From: Proteobacteria bacterium 005FR1 | Lineage (GTDB): Bacteria > Pseudomonadota > Gammaproteobacteria > Pseudomonadales > Cellvibrionaceae | Length of the DNA: 64,000 nt | Assembly: GCA_026192395.1 (NCBI GenBank) | Contig: WACF01000001.1 | Span: 366,977-430,976, forward strand | Direction: 5' to 3' | Shown: positions 33,900 to 42,887 of the stretch, piece by piece | Numbering within the stretch: position 1 is the stretch's first letter | Layout of the letters: each line of letters opens with the position of its first letter | Program-made: the position numbers and the translations under genes | Notes under the pieces: generated by a model | What the model was told of the DNA's origin: nothing | Seen by the model: the letters and a program-made list of their open reading frames with translations, nothing else | Databases searched by the model: none

Positions 33900-36275
33900 T
33901 CATGGCTCTTGGCGAAGAGCATCGATCGTGCCGAGGACACTGTCGGGATTCAGGGAAATGGAGTCGATTGCGTGCTCGATGAGAAAGCGGGCGAAGTCCG
34001 GGTAATCACTGGGCGCCTGCCCGCAGATACCAACCTTGCAGCCTGCGTCGTGTGCTTTCTCGATCACCTGGGCAATGGCGCGTTTGACGGCCTCGTTGCG
34101 CTCGTCGAACAAACTGCGCAGCTCCTCCGAATCCCGATCCACGCCGAGAGTCAATTGGGTGAGGTCGTTACTGCCGATGGACAAGCCGTCAAAGCGCCGG
34201 GCAAATTGCTCAGCCAGAAAGACGTTCGACGGTATCTCGCACATCATGTAAACCTCCAGACCGAGTTCGCCGCGCTTGAGATCATGTGCGGCCATGGTCT
34301 CGAGTACCCGATCTGCTTCTTCGGGCGTTCGCACGAAGGGAATCATGACCACCAGATTGTTCAGACCCAGTTGCTCACGGGCGCGCTTTACAGCCCGACA
34401 CTCCAATGCGAAACCGTCCTTGTAGCGCTCGCTGTAGTAACGTGATGCGCCGCGAAAACCGAGCATGGGATTTTCCTCTCGGGGCTCGAATTGTTTGCCG
34501 CCGATCAGCTCTGCATATTCGTTGGTTTTGAAGTCGCTCATCCGCACGATGACCGGATCCGGGTACTGCGAGGCCGCGATCGCGGCCACGCCGCGAGCGA
34601 GGTGTTCGACGAAGTATTCCGTCTTGTCGTCATAGCCGGCGGTCATTTGTTCGATCTGTCTGCGCGCGTCCTTGTCCTCCAGCTGATCGAAGCGGGATAG
34701 TGCCAGCGGATGTATCTTGATGACATCGCTGATGATGAATTCCATTCGCGCCAGTCCGACGCCGTTCACGGGCAGCCGCCACCAGCGAAAGGCTGCCGCG
34801 GGAGCGGCGAGATTGATCATCAGCTTGACGGGAAGTTCGCCGAAGTCCGAGAGGTCGATGTCGCGTTCTTCGAAGTCGAGTCGACCGTCGTAGATGCGGG
34901 CTTCACTGCCTTCCGCGCATGAGACCGTCACCTCCTGACCATCCTTTAGCAGGCTGGTCGCGGTATTGGTGCCGACCACGGCGGGGACGCCCAGCTCTCG
35001 ACTCACAATAGCGGCATGGCTGGTGCGTCCACCATGATCGGTAACGATTGCGGCAGCGCGCTTCATGATCGGCCCCCAGTCCGGATCGGTACGGCCGGTG
35101 ACGAGAATGTCGCCCGTCTCGAAGCGATCCATCTCACTCGGATCCTGCAGCACCTTCACCCGACCGGTGGCAATCGCCTGACCGATGGCGGCGCCGGTCA
35201 GTAATGCTTTTGGGTGCTCCTTGAGCCGGTAGCTTTTCAGCGACTTGGGCTGCTGACGGGAGTGCACGGTTTCCGGACGCGCCTGGACGCAAAAGAGCTC
35301 GCCGGTATCACCGTCCTTGGCCCATTCCATGTCCATGGGTTTGCCATAATGCTTTTCGATCGACTTGGCCCAGCGCGCCAGGGTAATGATTTCGGGGTCG
35401 GAGAGAACATACTTCCGACGTTCCGCTGCCGGCGTGTCCACTGTGCGTGTAGTGTGCTTGCCGCCGCTAGCGTAGATCATCTTCTTTTCTTTTCCGCCGA
35501 CGGACTTGGCAATGATGGGCATCAGGTCTGGCTCATCCAGTCGCGGCTTGAACACGCGGTATTCGTCGGGGCTCACGCTGCCCTGGACGACGGTTTCGCC
35601 GAGGCCCCAATTCGCATTGATGACCACGAGATCCGGGAAGCCGCTGTCGGTATCCAGCGAAAACATGACGCCAGCGCCTGCTTTGTCTGCCTGAACCATC
35701 TTCTGGATGCCAACCGATAGCGCCACTTTCAGGTGATCAAAGCCGCGTTCCTGGCGATAGTTGATGGCGCGGTTGGTAAACAGCGAGGCATAACAGTCTC
35801 GGCAGGCTGAGAGCAACTCATCCGCGCCGCGAATATTCAAATAGGTTTCCTGTTGACCTGCGAAGCTGGCCTCCGGCAAATCCTCGGCAGTGGCGCTGCT
35901 GCGAACTGCGACGGCCACAGAATCAGTGCTGTTGCGTTGCGACAGTTCTGCATAGGCGTTGCGGATCTCGGCGGCGATGTCGTCGGGAAACTCGGCACGG
36001 CGAAACGCGCGACGTACGGTTTCGCCCACCTGCTTGAGCGATTTTTCATCCTGCGACAATTGTGCGATTTGTTCGCGCAACACATCTGAGAGTTGATTGT
36101 GTTCGAGGAAGGCGCGATAGGCTTGGGCAGTGGTCGCAAAGCCGCCGGGCACCTGTACGCCCTCGCTGCGCAAGCTTCGGATGAGTTCTCCTAGCGATGC
36201 ATTCTTGCCGCCGACGCTTTCAACGTCGTGATTGCCAAGATCCTCGAACCACCGGACGTAAGCAGAACCAGCCAT
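33900..36275 (-). CDS. ppsA: phosphoenolpyruvate synthase
   Basis: Converts pyruvate, ATP and water to PEP, AMP and phosphate in gluconeogenesis. The 791 residues show the ATP-grasp domain (VGGKNASLGELIRSL, VRSSATAEDLPEASFAGQQETYLN), the swivelling phosphohistidine domain with His420 in GGRTSHAAIVSRELG, and the C-terminal PEP-binding barrel (GFRGASRYY, GSNDLTQLTLGVDRDS, GICGQAPSDYP with the catalytic Cys). Length and motifs match E. coli PpsA (His421). The usual divergent regulator ppsR is absent here. A GH65 gene follows and a 66-residue gene precedes. Confidence 0.95.
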   Translation of the reverse strand: MAGSAYVRWFEDLGNHDVESVGGKNASLGELIRSLRSEGVQVPGGFATTAQAYRAFLEHNQLSDVLREQIAQLSQDEKSLKQVGETVRRAFRRAEFPDDIAAEIRNAYAELSQRNSTDSVAVAVRSSATAEDLPEASFAGQQETYLNIRGADELLSACRDCYASLFTNRAINYRQERGFDHLKVALSVGIQKMVQADKAGAGVMFSLDTDSGFPDLVVINANWGLGETVVQGSVSPDEYRVFKPRLDEPDLMPIIAKSVGGKEKKMIYASGGKHTTRTVDTPAAERRKYVLSDPEIITLARWAKSIEKHYGKPMDMEWAKDGDTGELFCVQARPETVHSRQQPKSLKSYRLKEHPKALLTGAAIGQAIATGRVKVLQDPSEMDRFETGDILVTGRTDPDWGPIMKRAAAIVTDHGGRTSHAAIVSRELGVPAVVGTNTATSLLKDGQEVTVSCAEGSEARIYDGRLDFEERDIDLSDFGELPVKLMINLAAPAAAFRWWRLPVNGVGLARMEFIISDVIKIHPLALSRFDQLEDKDARRQIEQMTAGYDDKTEYFVEHLARGVAAIAASQYPDPVIVRMSDFKTNEYAELIGGKQFEPREENPMLGFRGASRYYSERYKDGFALECRAVKRAREQLGLNNLVVMIPFVRTPEEADRVLETMAAHDLKRGELGLEVYMMCEIPSNVFLAEQFARRFDGLSIGSNDLTQLTLGVDRDSEELRSLFDERNEAVKRAIAQVIEKAHDAGCKVGICGQAPSDYPDFARFLIEHAIDSISLNPDSVLGTIDALRQEP

Positions 36276-36319
36276 TTCATAACTCCTGCTTCGGGGGGCG
36301 TTTACAACGCGTCATCTCA

Positions 36320-36520
36320 CTATTGAAGTGGGCGTTCTTCCTCGGACTTTGCCTGCCTCAGCGTGGCGAGCAGGCTTTTCATCGCCGCCGACTTGCGTTT
36401 GAGATCTTCGCGGAAAGCGAAACTGTCGGTGTTGCCGATTTCGTAGCTGAGATCCGACAGGTTGGACTCGAGAGTTTGTACGAGGAGCTCGCGCTCCTCA
36501 TGGGTGATTGAGAGCTGCAT
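36320..36520 (-). CDS. small conserved-looking helical protein, unknown function
   Basis: A 66-residue protein rich in Glu, Leu, Arg and Ser, probably two amphipathic helices (THEERELLVQTLESNLSDL and LKRKSAAMKSLLATLRQAK). Its ATG at 36520 has a near-perfect ribosome site (AAGGAGGA, spacing eight), which is the main evidence that it is real; a longer frame upstream lacks one. It lies just upstream of ppsA on the same strand (44 bp gap). I do not recognise the family; a small regulator of the following enzymes is one possibility. Confidence 0.72.
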   Translation of the reverse strand: MQLSITHEERELLVQTLESNLSDLSYEIGNTDSFAFREDLKRKSAAMKSLLATLRQAKSEEERPLQ

Positions 36521-36639
36521 GGTCTGTTCCTCCTTGGCTGTCCACTGCTTTTTGACCCGGCTGGGGGAATTTTCTTCCTGATGATTGCTGATCCGGGGGC
36601 GGTAATTCGGGTAGGAGCGGTAACGGGGAGTAGGGGAAA

Positions 36640-36651
36640 GGCGGGGTAGGG
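36640..36651 (-). repeat. degenerate third copy of the tRNA-Ser 3' end
   Basis: GGCGGGGTAGGG followed by ATAGATG, matching the 15-bp tRNA-Ser 3' end at 36993-37007 apart from a short internal deletion. It bounds the leftmost repeat unit. Confidence 0.5.
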
Positions 36652-36669
36652 ATAGATGAGCGCCTTCGG

Positions 36670-36786
36670 TGGCGCTCACCCCTGCGGGGCAGCTCGCTTG
36701 GCTCGCTGTCTCAAATTGCTCCCGGCGATTTGGTCGAACCCCGGGTTCTCATCCATGCTTTCGATTGGGCATAAAAAAAGGCCGGC
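36670..36786 (-). repeat. tRNA-downstream repeat, unit A
   Basis: 117 bp nearly identical to unit B, with two substitutions seen, offset by 183 bp. Its left end (minus-strand 3' side) ends in the first half of a terminator hairpin. Function unknown; open frames across it are an artefact of the repeat. Confidence 0.85.
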
Positions 36787-36800
36787 AGGTTAGCGGCCTT
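36773..36800 (-). terminator. terminator hairpin of repeat unit A
   Basis: Stem 36778-36784/36794-36800 with a nine-base loop and seven T on the minus strand. The loop differs from the unit B terminator, so the copies have diverged here while the flank stayed the same. Confidence 0.65.
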
Positions 36801-36819
36801 CCGTTTTTGTAGAGAGAGC

Positions 36820-36834
36820 GGCGGAGGGGTAGGG
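36820..36834 (-). repeat. copy of the tRNA-Ser 3'-terminal 15 bp
   Basis: Exact copy of 36993-37007, the acceptor and T-arm end of the tRNA-Ser gene, without the rest of the tRNA. It separates repeat units A and B. Confidence 0.9.
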
Positions 36835-36852
36835 AAAGATGCGCGCGTTCCG

Positions 36853-36969
36853 TGGCGCTCACCCCTGCGGGGCAGCTCGCTTGGCTCGCTGTCCCAAATT
36901 GCTCCCGGCGATTTGGTCGAACCCCGGCTTCTCATCCATGCTTTCGATTGGGCATAAAAAAAGGCCGGC
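36853..36969 (-). repeat. tRNA-downstream repeat, unit B
   Basis: Second copy of the 117-bp unit, directly downstream of the intact tRNA-Ser gene on the minus strand, and ending in the tRNA terminator. Confidence 0.85.
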
Positions 36970-36987
36970 GTATTGTGCCGGCCTTTT
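36955..36987 (-). terminator. terminator of tRNA-Ser
   Basis: Nine-bp perfect stem (36961-36969/36977-36985) followed by seven T on the minus strand, five bases past the tRNA CCA end. Confidence 0.85.
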
Positions 36988-36991
36988 AGTA

Positions 36992-37079
36992 TGGCGGAGG
37001 GGTAGGGATTCGAACCCTAGGAACCTCGCGGTTCAACGGTTTTCAAGACCGCCGCTTTCGACCACTCAGCCACCCCTCC
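36992..37079 (-). tRNA. tRNA-Ser (anticodon UGA)
   Basis: An 88-nt type II tRNA gene on the minus strand. It begins GGAGGGGTGGCTGAGTGG, has the anticodon loop CTTGAAA with UGA flanked by GCGGT/ACCG, a long variable arm (GAACCGCGAGGTTC), the T loop GTTCGAATC, and an acceptor ending CCCCTCCG with CCA encoded. It closely resembles E. coli serT. It lies between the rne 3' end and two repeat units that copy its own 3' end. Confidence 0.95.
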
Positions 37080-37092
37080 GGAAGAGGCGCAG

Positions 37093-37120
37093 ATTATACA
37101 GAATCGGCTGTGCCGGGCAA
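37093..37120 (-). promoter_or_regulatory. sigma-70 promoter of tRNA-Ser
   Basis: On the minus strand TTGCCC (37120-37115), 16 bp, TATAAT (37098-37093), with the tRNA first base 13 bp further. The -35 box lies within one arm of a GC hairpin (37112-37118/37132-37138) that follows rne. Confidence 0.75.
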
Positions 37121-37145
37121 GCACTTGGCTGGCCCGGCGTTTCCA

Positions 37146-40100
37146 TCAGCTCGCCTGTGAAGGCGTTTCGTTGTTTTCCTGAGCAACTGCTGCCGTTTTG
37201 CCTGCGCGTGGATCATTCGGCGGCCGTGAGATCGGGCGCGGCGAGTGAATGACGCTGGCCTGCTGAGACGTGTCGAGAGCTCGCGGTGTGGGGCGAGTCG
37301 GCGTCTCAGTGATGATGCGTGCAGTGCTAACCGGCTTGGGGTTCAGGCGCGGGTCATTGGGAGCGCGCACCGCGGGTTTTGCATCAGCGGCTTCGTCAGC
37401 TTTGTTCTTGGGCGCGGCAGGCTGTTGTCGCTCAGTTTGTTCGGCGACTTCCTCCACGGCTTGCATGGCTGATTCACCGTCGGCTGCCGTTTCCGAAGTC
37501 TCCGTCTGGAGCTCAGCTGATTGGCTTGCAGGCTCTTGTTGCTCGCTGGTCGCTGGCGCTTCCGGCGCAGCACTTTTCGCTTTGGCGGAAGCTTCTTCGC
37601 GTAGCGGCTGCTCGTCTGTGGCAACTTCCTCCGCGGCTTCCAGCAACGATTCCCTGGCGAGCGGGGAGATGGCCGGCGCAGTCTCGTGAGCGGGGCTTTC
37701 TTCCTGCTCCGCTGGCCGCTCGGCTTCCTGCTTCGCTGGCCGCTCGGCTTCCTGCTTCGCTGGCTGCTCGGCTACCTGTTTCGTCTGCTGCTTGGGAGCT
37801 TTCGCGGGCTGTGTTGCTTCCGCCTTCAGCTCTTCCTGTGTCACCGCCTTGGCGGCTGCCAATGGTGCTTCGTCAGCAACCGGTTCCACTTCCTGGGTCA
37901 CTTCGAGCTCTTCCGGCTGTTTTGCTTCGGCAGCCTTGGGTTTTTCTTCGCGTTTCGGTCTCTGCGGCCGCTGGGACTCGGCAGCCTTTGGCGCGGGAGC
38001 CGCCGTCGCGGCTGCTTCGCTGCCGCCAGGAGCTTCGCGGTTTTTCGCTTCTTCAGCGCTGGCCTGGGCTGCCTGCTCGTTTTGCGCTTCCACGGCCTCT
38101 ACCAAATCTTCGCGGCGACCGCGGCGACGCGGTTGCGGACGGGCCCGCTTGTTGGCGGGGCGCTTCGGTGGACGCTTGCTTTCGTCGACAGGTGCTTCCG
38201 CCGTCTGGCCTTGCTCGGCGGCTGCAGCGGGTTTCTGTTCGCCTTTTCGGCTCTCATCGCGGCCTCGGCGCTGCTCGTCTCGGCGACCTTCGCCCCGTTG
38301 ACCTTCGCCTCGTTGACCTTCGCTGCGTTTGCCTTGCTGTTCCTCGCGACGGGATTCCTCGCGCTTGGCGGGTTGTTCCTCGCCTTCAGCTCGGCCGCGG
38401 CGACGTCCATCGCGGGGCTTGCGGTTGCGTCCCTGGGTATCGCGGCGGTTACGGCCACCGCCGGTGCGGCGGGCTTCATCGCGTCCACGCTGGTCTTTCT
38501 TGCGCGTTTCCTCTTCGCCACCGCCGAAGAATTCGCTCAGCACTTTCAGCAGGCGCGTCAGCAAGCCGGTTTTCGCCACGGTGCGGGTCGGGGCGGGGGT
38601 ATCCGGGGCGACCTGCTGTACCGCCGGCACCGGAATCTTCACCGGCACTTCGGATTCGCTCTCGTCCTGGCTCATGTCTTCCATCGTGGAGGTGATCTTG
38701 TAGCTGACCTCCAGCGTCTCGCTATCGTCATCGCGCAGACGTTGCACCTCGAAGTGGGGGGTCACCAGGTCTTCACTGGGAACGATCACCACGCGGATGT
38801 TGTTGCGCGACTCGATCTGGGAGATCGTTTTGCGCTTCTCGTTCAGCATGTATGTCGCGACGGACACCGGGGTGATGGCCCGGATTTCGGCGCTGCGTTC
38901 CTTCTGTGCTTCCTCTTCCACCAATCGGAGAATGGAAAGCGCCAGCGACTTGGTGGAGCGGATGGTGCCCTGGCCGCTACAACGCGGGCACACTTTTGAG
39001 GTCGTTTCACCCAGCGACGGGCGCAGGCGCTGACGGGACATTTCCAGCAGGCCGAAGCGGGAAATGCGGCCCACCTGAACGCGGGCGCGATCCATTTCCA
39101 GCGCATCGCGCATGCGGTTTTCGACTTCGCGCTGGTTTTTGGCTGCCTGCATGTCGATGAAATCAATCACCACCAGCCCGCCCATATCACGGATGCGCAG
39201 CTGACGGGCGATTTCGTCGGCCGCTTCGAGGTTGGTCTGCAGCGCAGTGTCCTCGATGGACAGACCCTTGGTGGCCCTCGAGGAGTTGATGTCGATGGAG
39301 ATCAGCGCTTCGGTCACGTCGATGACGATGGAGCCGCCGGAGGGAAGCTTCACTTCGCGCTCGAAGGCGGTTTCAATCTGGTTTTCGATCTGGAAACGGC
39401 TGAACAGCGGGACGTCGTCGGTGTACAGCTTGACCTTGCTCTTGAAGTCCGGCATCACCTGCTGGACGAAAGCGGCGGCGAGGTTGTGCGCGTCCACCTG
39501 GTCGACCAGCACTTCGCCGATGTCATCGCGAAGATAGTCGCGAATCGCGCGGATGATGACGTTGCTCTCCTGGAAGAGGAAGTGGGGGGCTTTGGCCTTC
39601 TCCGCTTCTTTTTTGATCTCGTCCCAGAGGCGCATCAACCAGGCGAGGTCGTATTGCAGCTCTTCGGCATTGCGGCCAACGCCGGCAGTGCGAATGATCA
39701 CGCCCATGCCGGAGGGGATTTCGATTTTGCTGAAAGCTTCGCGCAGGTCGGAGCGGTCGTCGCCTTCGATACGACGCGAGATGCCCCCCGCACGCGGATT
39801 ATTGGGCATCAGCACCAGGTAACGGCCGGCAAGACTGATGAAAGTGGTCAGCGCCGCACCTTTATTGCCGCGCTCTTCCTTGTCCACCTGGACAATGACT
39901 TCCTGACCTTCCTTGAGGACATCCTTGATCTTGACCTTGCCGTCGATTTCCTTCGGCGATTTGGAGAAGTATTCGCGGGAGATTTCTTTGAGGGGGAGGA
40001 ATCCGTGTCGCTCAGCGCCGTAGTCGACGAAGGCGGCTTCAAGGCTCGGTTCGATGCGGGTGATTTTGCCGAGATAGATGTTGGCTTTCTTTTGCTCGCG

Positions 40101-40199
40101 AGTGCGATTTTCGATGTCGAGATCGTAGAGCCACTGGCCATCTACCAGAGCAACACGCAACTCTTCGGGTTGAGTTGCGTTGATTAGCATTCTTTTCAT
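37146..40199 (-). CDS. rne: ribonuclease E
   Basis: Essential endoribonuclease that organises the RNA degradosome and processes rRNA and tRNA; 1017 residues. Residues about 1-520 are the catalytic half: S1 domain ([24 protein letters not shown]), the DNase I-like part ([25 protein letters not shown] and [10 protein letters not shown]) and the zinc-link CPRCSGQG. The C-terminal half is a long low-complexity Arg/Glu/Ala/Pro-rich scaffold for degradosome partners and RNA, with an Ala-Lys-Gln-Glu-Ala-Glu-Arg-Pro repeat. It is transcribed divergently from rluC, as in E. coli. Confidence 0.96.
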   Translation of the reverse strand: MKRMLINATQPEELRVALVDGQWLYDLDIENRTREQKKANIYLGKITRIEPSLEAAFVDYGAERHGFLPLKEISREYFSKSPKEIDGKVKIKDVLKEGQEVIVQVDKEERGNKGAALTTFISLAGRYLVLMPNNPRAGGISRRIEGDDRSDLREAFSKIEIPSGMGVIIRTAGVGRNAEELQYDLAWLMRLWDEIKKEAEKAKAPHFLFQESNVIIRAIRDYLRDDIGEVLVDQVDAHNLAAAFVQQVMPDFKSKVKLYTDDVPLFSRFQIENQIETAFEREVKLPSGGSIVIDVTEALISIDINSSRATKGLSIEDTALQTNLEAADEIARQLRIRDMGGLVVIDFIDMQAAKNQREVENRMRDALEMDRARVQVGRISRFGLLEMSRQRLRPSLGETTSKVCPRCSGQGTIRSTKSLALSILRLVEEEAQKERSAEIRAITPVSVATYMLNEKRKTISQIESRNNIRVVIVPSEDLVTPHFEVQRLRDDDSETLEVSYKITSTMEDMSQDESESEVPVKIPVPAVQQVAPDTPAPTRTVAKTGLLTRLLKVLSEFFGGGEEETRKKDQRGRDEARRTGGGRNRRDTQGRNRKPRDGRRRGRAEGEEQPAKREESRREEQQGKRSEGQRGEGQRGEGRRDEQRRGRDESRKGEQKPAAAAEQGQTAEAPVDESKRPPKRPANKRARPQPRRRGRREDLVEAVEAQNEQAAQASAEEAKNREAPGGSEAAATAAPAPKAAESQRPQRPKREEKPKAAEAKQPEELEVTQEVEPVADEAPLAAAKAVTQEELKAEATQPAKAPKQQTKQVAEQPAKQEAERPAKQEAERPAEQEESPAHETAPAISPLARESLLEAAEEVATDEQPLREEASAKAKSAAPEAPATSEQQEPASQSAELQTETSETAADGESAMQAVEEVAEQTERQQPAAPKNKADEAADAKPAVRAPNDPRLNPKPVSTARIITETPTRPTPRALDTSQQASVIHSPRPISRPPNDPRAGKTAAVAQENNETPSQAS
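37711..37782 (-). repeat. 24-bp tandem repeat inside rne
   Basis: Three tandem 24-bp units (37711-37734, 37735-37758 identical; 37759-37782 degenerate) encoding AKQEAERP-type octapeptides in the disordered C-terminal scaffold of RNase E. Units keep the reading frame, so copy-number change would only lengthen or shorten the tail. Confidence 0.9.
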
Positions 40200-41133
40200 G
40201 TGCTTCCTGATGTTTGTTATCTGGGCACAATAGGAACGCTATTTGAACTGAATACGAGCGGTGATGCGTAAGCGGTAGTCGTTATGACCTGTGATGATGG
40301 AAGCAGGTTGCCTCAATGATCGTTGGTTTACTCCAGGCAATCTGCCATGGTTGAGCAAAGAATCTGTCTGGCTAATGCGCTGAGATCTGACTTGTTGATG
40401 ACTAAGTTCATGACTGATTCATGAAAATCGGGTGACAATCAAGTGACCGGCGACGTTGATACTTCAAGGCGATTCTAAAGCTCGTGTGTTCGCTTACGTT
40501 CTATCTTCGCCGACCTTGTTTTGCGAACATTGTTGTACTGACAACTTGTTGTCCGGCTTCGCCAAGGTCGGGTCTAAAAATTCCGCTTGTTTCGATTCAA
40601 ATAGGCGCTCAAATTGCGCGATTATTACAACGATCTGCTCTTGTTGATCGAGCAGCAGACCGGACTTGCATGACTTTGTGCGGGATTGGCGCCTCGCAAC
40701 CTTTCATCTGAATCTCGTGCATTTACAATCGTAACTGCTTCGAGGACTGCTCTGGTTTTCGATGCGCCTTTCCTTACCAGCCGCCGATATGCGGGTGCGA
40801 ATCTTCATCCAGCGTTTCGCCCTGTGCGAAATGGTCTTTACCGATGTCACAGGAGCTTTCGCTCAGCGCTCTCCGCGTCTGCTGGCTGCATTAGCCGCCG
40901 CCGCGGATGCCTTGTGCTGGGAAGTTCGGTTGGATATCCGAAGATCGGGATGGCCAGCGGGGGCGACTATACCACCATTTTCTAAGTGCTTCAATTACAA
41001 AGAAAATTGTCCGGTTGGCGACAAATCCCGTTAGTGGTTTCTTTAGATGCCAATGTGCCAAATAAGTTTGCGAATGCCCAGTCATTATTTGTGAGGGGAT
41101 GTCCGCAGAGGCCGCCACTGGTATCATTGGTCG
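40200..41133. other. 934-bp divergent regulatory region between rne and rluC
   Basis: No open frame here is convincing as a gene on either strand. It is markedly AT-richer than the coding flanks. By analogy with E. coli, where RNase E represses its own synthesis through a 361-nt 5' leader, the part next to 40199 likely encodes a structured rne leader. I could not fix promoters or leader hairpins by eye. Confidence 0.6.
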
Positions 41134-42087
41134 ATGCAAATGCCATCAAATAACCCTGTCGTGCGCCTCGTCGAAATTGATGCGAATGCCGCCGGGCAGC
41201 GGATCGACAACTTCCTCCTTGCTCAACTCAAGGGTGTCCCCCGGTCGAGGATCTATCGCCTGTTGCGCAAGGGCGAGGTGCGGGTCAATGGAGGGCGGGT
41301 AAAGGCTGAATACAAGTTGGTCCGGGGCGATAAAGTGCGCGTCCCCCCGGTCAGGGTGGCAGAGGCGCCGCCTCCGGCCATCCCGGGCAGCAACCTGCTT
41401 GAGCTGGTGCAGGCCGCAATTATCTACGAGGATGACGACCTTCTGGCGGTGAACAAGCCGACGGGCTTGGCGGTGCACGGGGGCAGCGGAGTTAACCTGG
41501 GGCTGATCGAAATTCTACGCCATCTTTACAGCAGCAAACGATTGGAGCTGGTGCACAGAATCGATCGCGACACCTCGGGCTGTGTACTGGTGGCCAAGCG
41601 TCGCCTGGTGCTCACGTTTTTACAGGACCAGTTCCGGGACGGCAGCATTCACAAGCGCTACCAGACCCTGGTCTCCGGGCAATGGCCGCGCCACGTCAAC
41701 CGTGTGGAAGCGCCGCTGCTCAAAAATCAGCTGGCAAGCGGCGAGCGGATGGTCGTTGTGAGTGCGCAGGGCAAGCCCTCAGTCACGGACTTCCGCATTC
41801 TTCAGCGCTACCGCCAGGTGACGCTTTTGGAGGCGACGCTGCTCACCGGTCGGACCCACCAGATTCGGGTTCATACCCAGCATGCCGGCCATCCGATTGT
41901 TGGGGATAGCAAATACGGCGACAACGACTGCAATAAAGAGATGCGGCAGTTTGGCGTATCCCGACTGTTTTTGCATGCGGGCCATATCCGCTTCCGACGA
42001 CCGGACGGCACGCCGCTCTCGCTCGATGCGCCACTGGCCAAAGACCTGAGCGATGCCCTGGAACAGCTGGCGCCCTTCAAGTTCTGA
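41134..42087 (+). CDS. rluC: 23S rRNA pseudouridine synthase RluC
   Basis: Makes pseudouridine at positions 955, 2504 and 2580 of 23S rRNA in E. coli. The 317 residues contain an N-terminal S4 RNA-binding domain (QRIDNFLLAQLKGVPRSRIYRLLRKGEVRVNGGRV) and a RluA-type catalytic domain with the nucleophile Asp in HRIDRDTSG plus GRTHQIRVH. Start at ATG 41134; it is the first gene of the plus-strand series. Confidence 0.94.
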   Translation: MQMPSNNPVVRLVEIDANAAGQRIDNFLLAQLKGVPRSRIYRLLRKGEVRVNGGRVKAEYKLVRGDKVRVPPVRVAEAPPPAIPGSNLLELVQAAIIYEDDDLLAVNKPTGLAVHGGSGVNLGLIEILRHLYSSKRLELVHRIDRDTSGCVLVAKRRLVLTFLQDQFRDGSIHKRYQTLVSGQWPRHVNRVEAPLLKNQLASGERMVVVSAQGKPSVTDFRILQRYRQVTLLEATLLTGRTHQIRVHTQHAGHPIVGDSKYGDNDCNKEMRQFGVSRLFLHAGHIRFRRPDGTPLSLDAPLAKDLSDALEQLAPFKF

Positions 42088-42137
42088 ATGGCCTGTTAGC
42101 GATCCAATCCAACTATATATAAAGAAGAAGCAAGCCT

Positions 42138-42776
42138 ATGTTGTACATCTTTGATTGGGACGGCACGCTGTGCGACTCGCTGGCCAAGATCGTCTACTGC
42201 ACCCAGGCGGCTGCCCGCGAGTTGGGTGTGCGGGTGCCCGAAGAGGACGCGGTAAAGAACATCATCGGTCTCAGTCTGCGTCCTGCGATTCAGCAAATTT
42301 TCCCCGGGGTCGGGGAGGAGCAGTTGCAGGCTCTGTTGGCTGGCTATTCCAAACACTTTGTGGCGGATCAGGAGCGGGGCATGGATTTCTACCCCGGTGT
42401 GCGACAGACTCTCGACACTTTGCTGGACCAGGGCCACCACCTGGCCATCGCGACCGGCAAAAGCCGTCGGGGCCTGGACCGGATCCTCGGGGAAATGGGC
42501 TTGGAGGACTACTTCCATAGCACCCGCTGCGCGGACGAAACCCAGTCCAAGCCGCACCCGCAGATGCTCAGCGAACTGCTGGATGAGTTTGCCGTTGGTC
42601 CGGAAGTCGCGGTAATGATCGGGGATACCGAATACGACATGGATATGGCCCGGCAGCTCTCGATGCCACGAATTGCCGTTTCCTACGGTGCTCACCACAT
42701 CGATCGACTGCGACCCTTCGAGCCGGTGATGTGTCTCGATCAAATGGACGAACTGCTCGAGTGGCAGAGGTGCTGA
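42138..42776 (+). CDS. HAD-superfamily hydrolase, phosphoglycolate phosphatase-like
   Basis: A 212-residue phosphatase-type protein with the HAD motifs: nucleophile DWDGTLCDS at residues 6-14, a Thr motif in HLAIATGKS, Lys in QSKPHPQML and the acidic VMIGDTEYDMDMA. A homologous HAD gene follows rluC in Pseudomonas aeruginosa. The substrate is unknown. It is followed by an intrinsic terminator. Confidence 0.9.
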   Translation: MLYIFDWDGTLCDSLAKIVYCTQAAARELGVRVPEEDAVKNIIGLSLRPAIQQIFPGVGEEQLQALLAGYSKHFVADQERGMDFYPGVRQTLDTLLDQGHHLAIATGKSRRGLDRILGEMGLEDYFHSTRCADETQSKPHPQMLSELLDEFAVGPEVAVMIGDTEYDMDMARQLSMPRIAVSYGAHHIDRLRPFEPVMCLDQMDELLEWQRC

Positions 42777-42794
42777 TAGCAATTAACCAAAAGC

Positions 42795-42816
42795 GGGGGA
42801 ATTGTCCCCTGTTTTT
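42795..42816 (+). terminator. terminator after the HAD gene
   Basis: Five to six bp GC stem (42795-42800/42805-42810), four-base loop and five T (42812-42816). It separates rluC-HAD from the yceD-rpmF-plsX unit. Confidence 0.65.
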
Positions 42817-42849
42817 GCGTTCAAAGGGCCTTTCTACGCCTAATTCTCT

Positions 42850-42878
42850 TTGACAGAGCCAGATCACCTCCCTATCAT
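42850..42878 (+). promoter_or_regulatory. sigma-70 promoter in front of yceD
   Basis: Consensus TTGACA (42850-42855), 17-bp spacer, TATCAT (42873-42878). The expected start site (about 42885) is only some three bases from the yceD ATG at 42888. Confidence 0.75.
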
Positions 42879-42887
42879 TGCGCCGCT

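Noticed and set aside
36711-36935. A 74-codon minus-strand open frame spanning the tRNA-Ser repeats
   Set aside because: The translated sequence repeats itself because the DNA is duplicated; no ribosome site.
36640-37079. Integrated prophage or genomic island at tRNA-Ser
   Set aside because: Although the tRNA 3' end is duplicated, only about 170 bp lies between copies and no integrase or cargo gene is present.
37379-38999. Two open frames of about 437 codons on the plus strand
   Set aside because: They are shadows of the repetitive, Arg/Glu/Ala-rich C-terminal part of rne.
40456-41034. Small plus-strand open frames in the rne-rluC gap
   Set aside because: No ribosome sites, no similarity to known proteins and unusual residue content; the gap is better read as regulatory.
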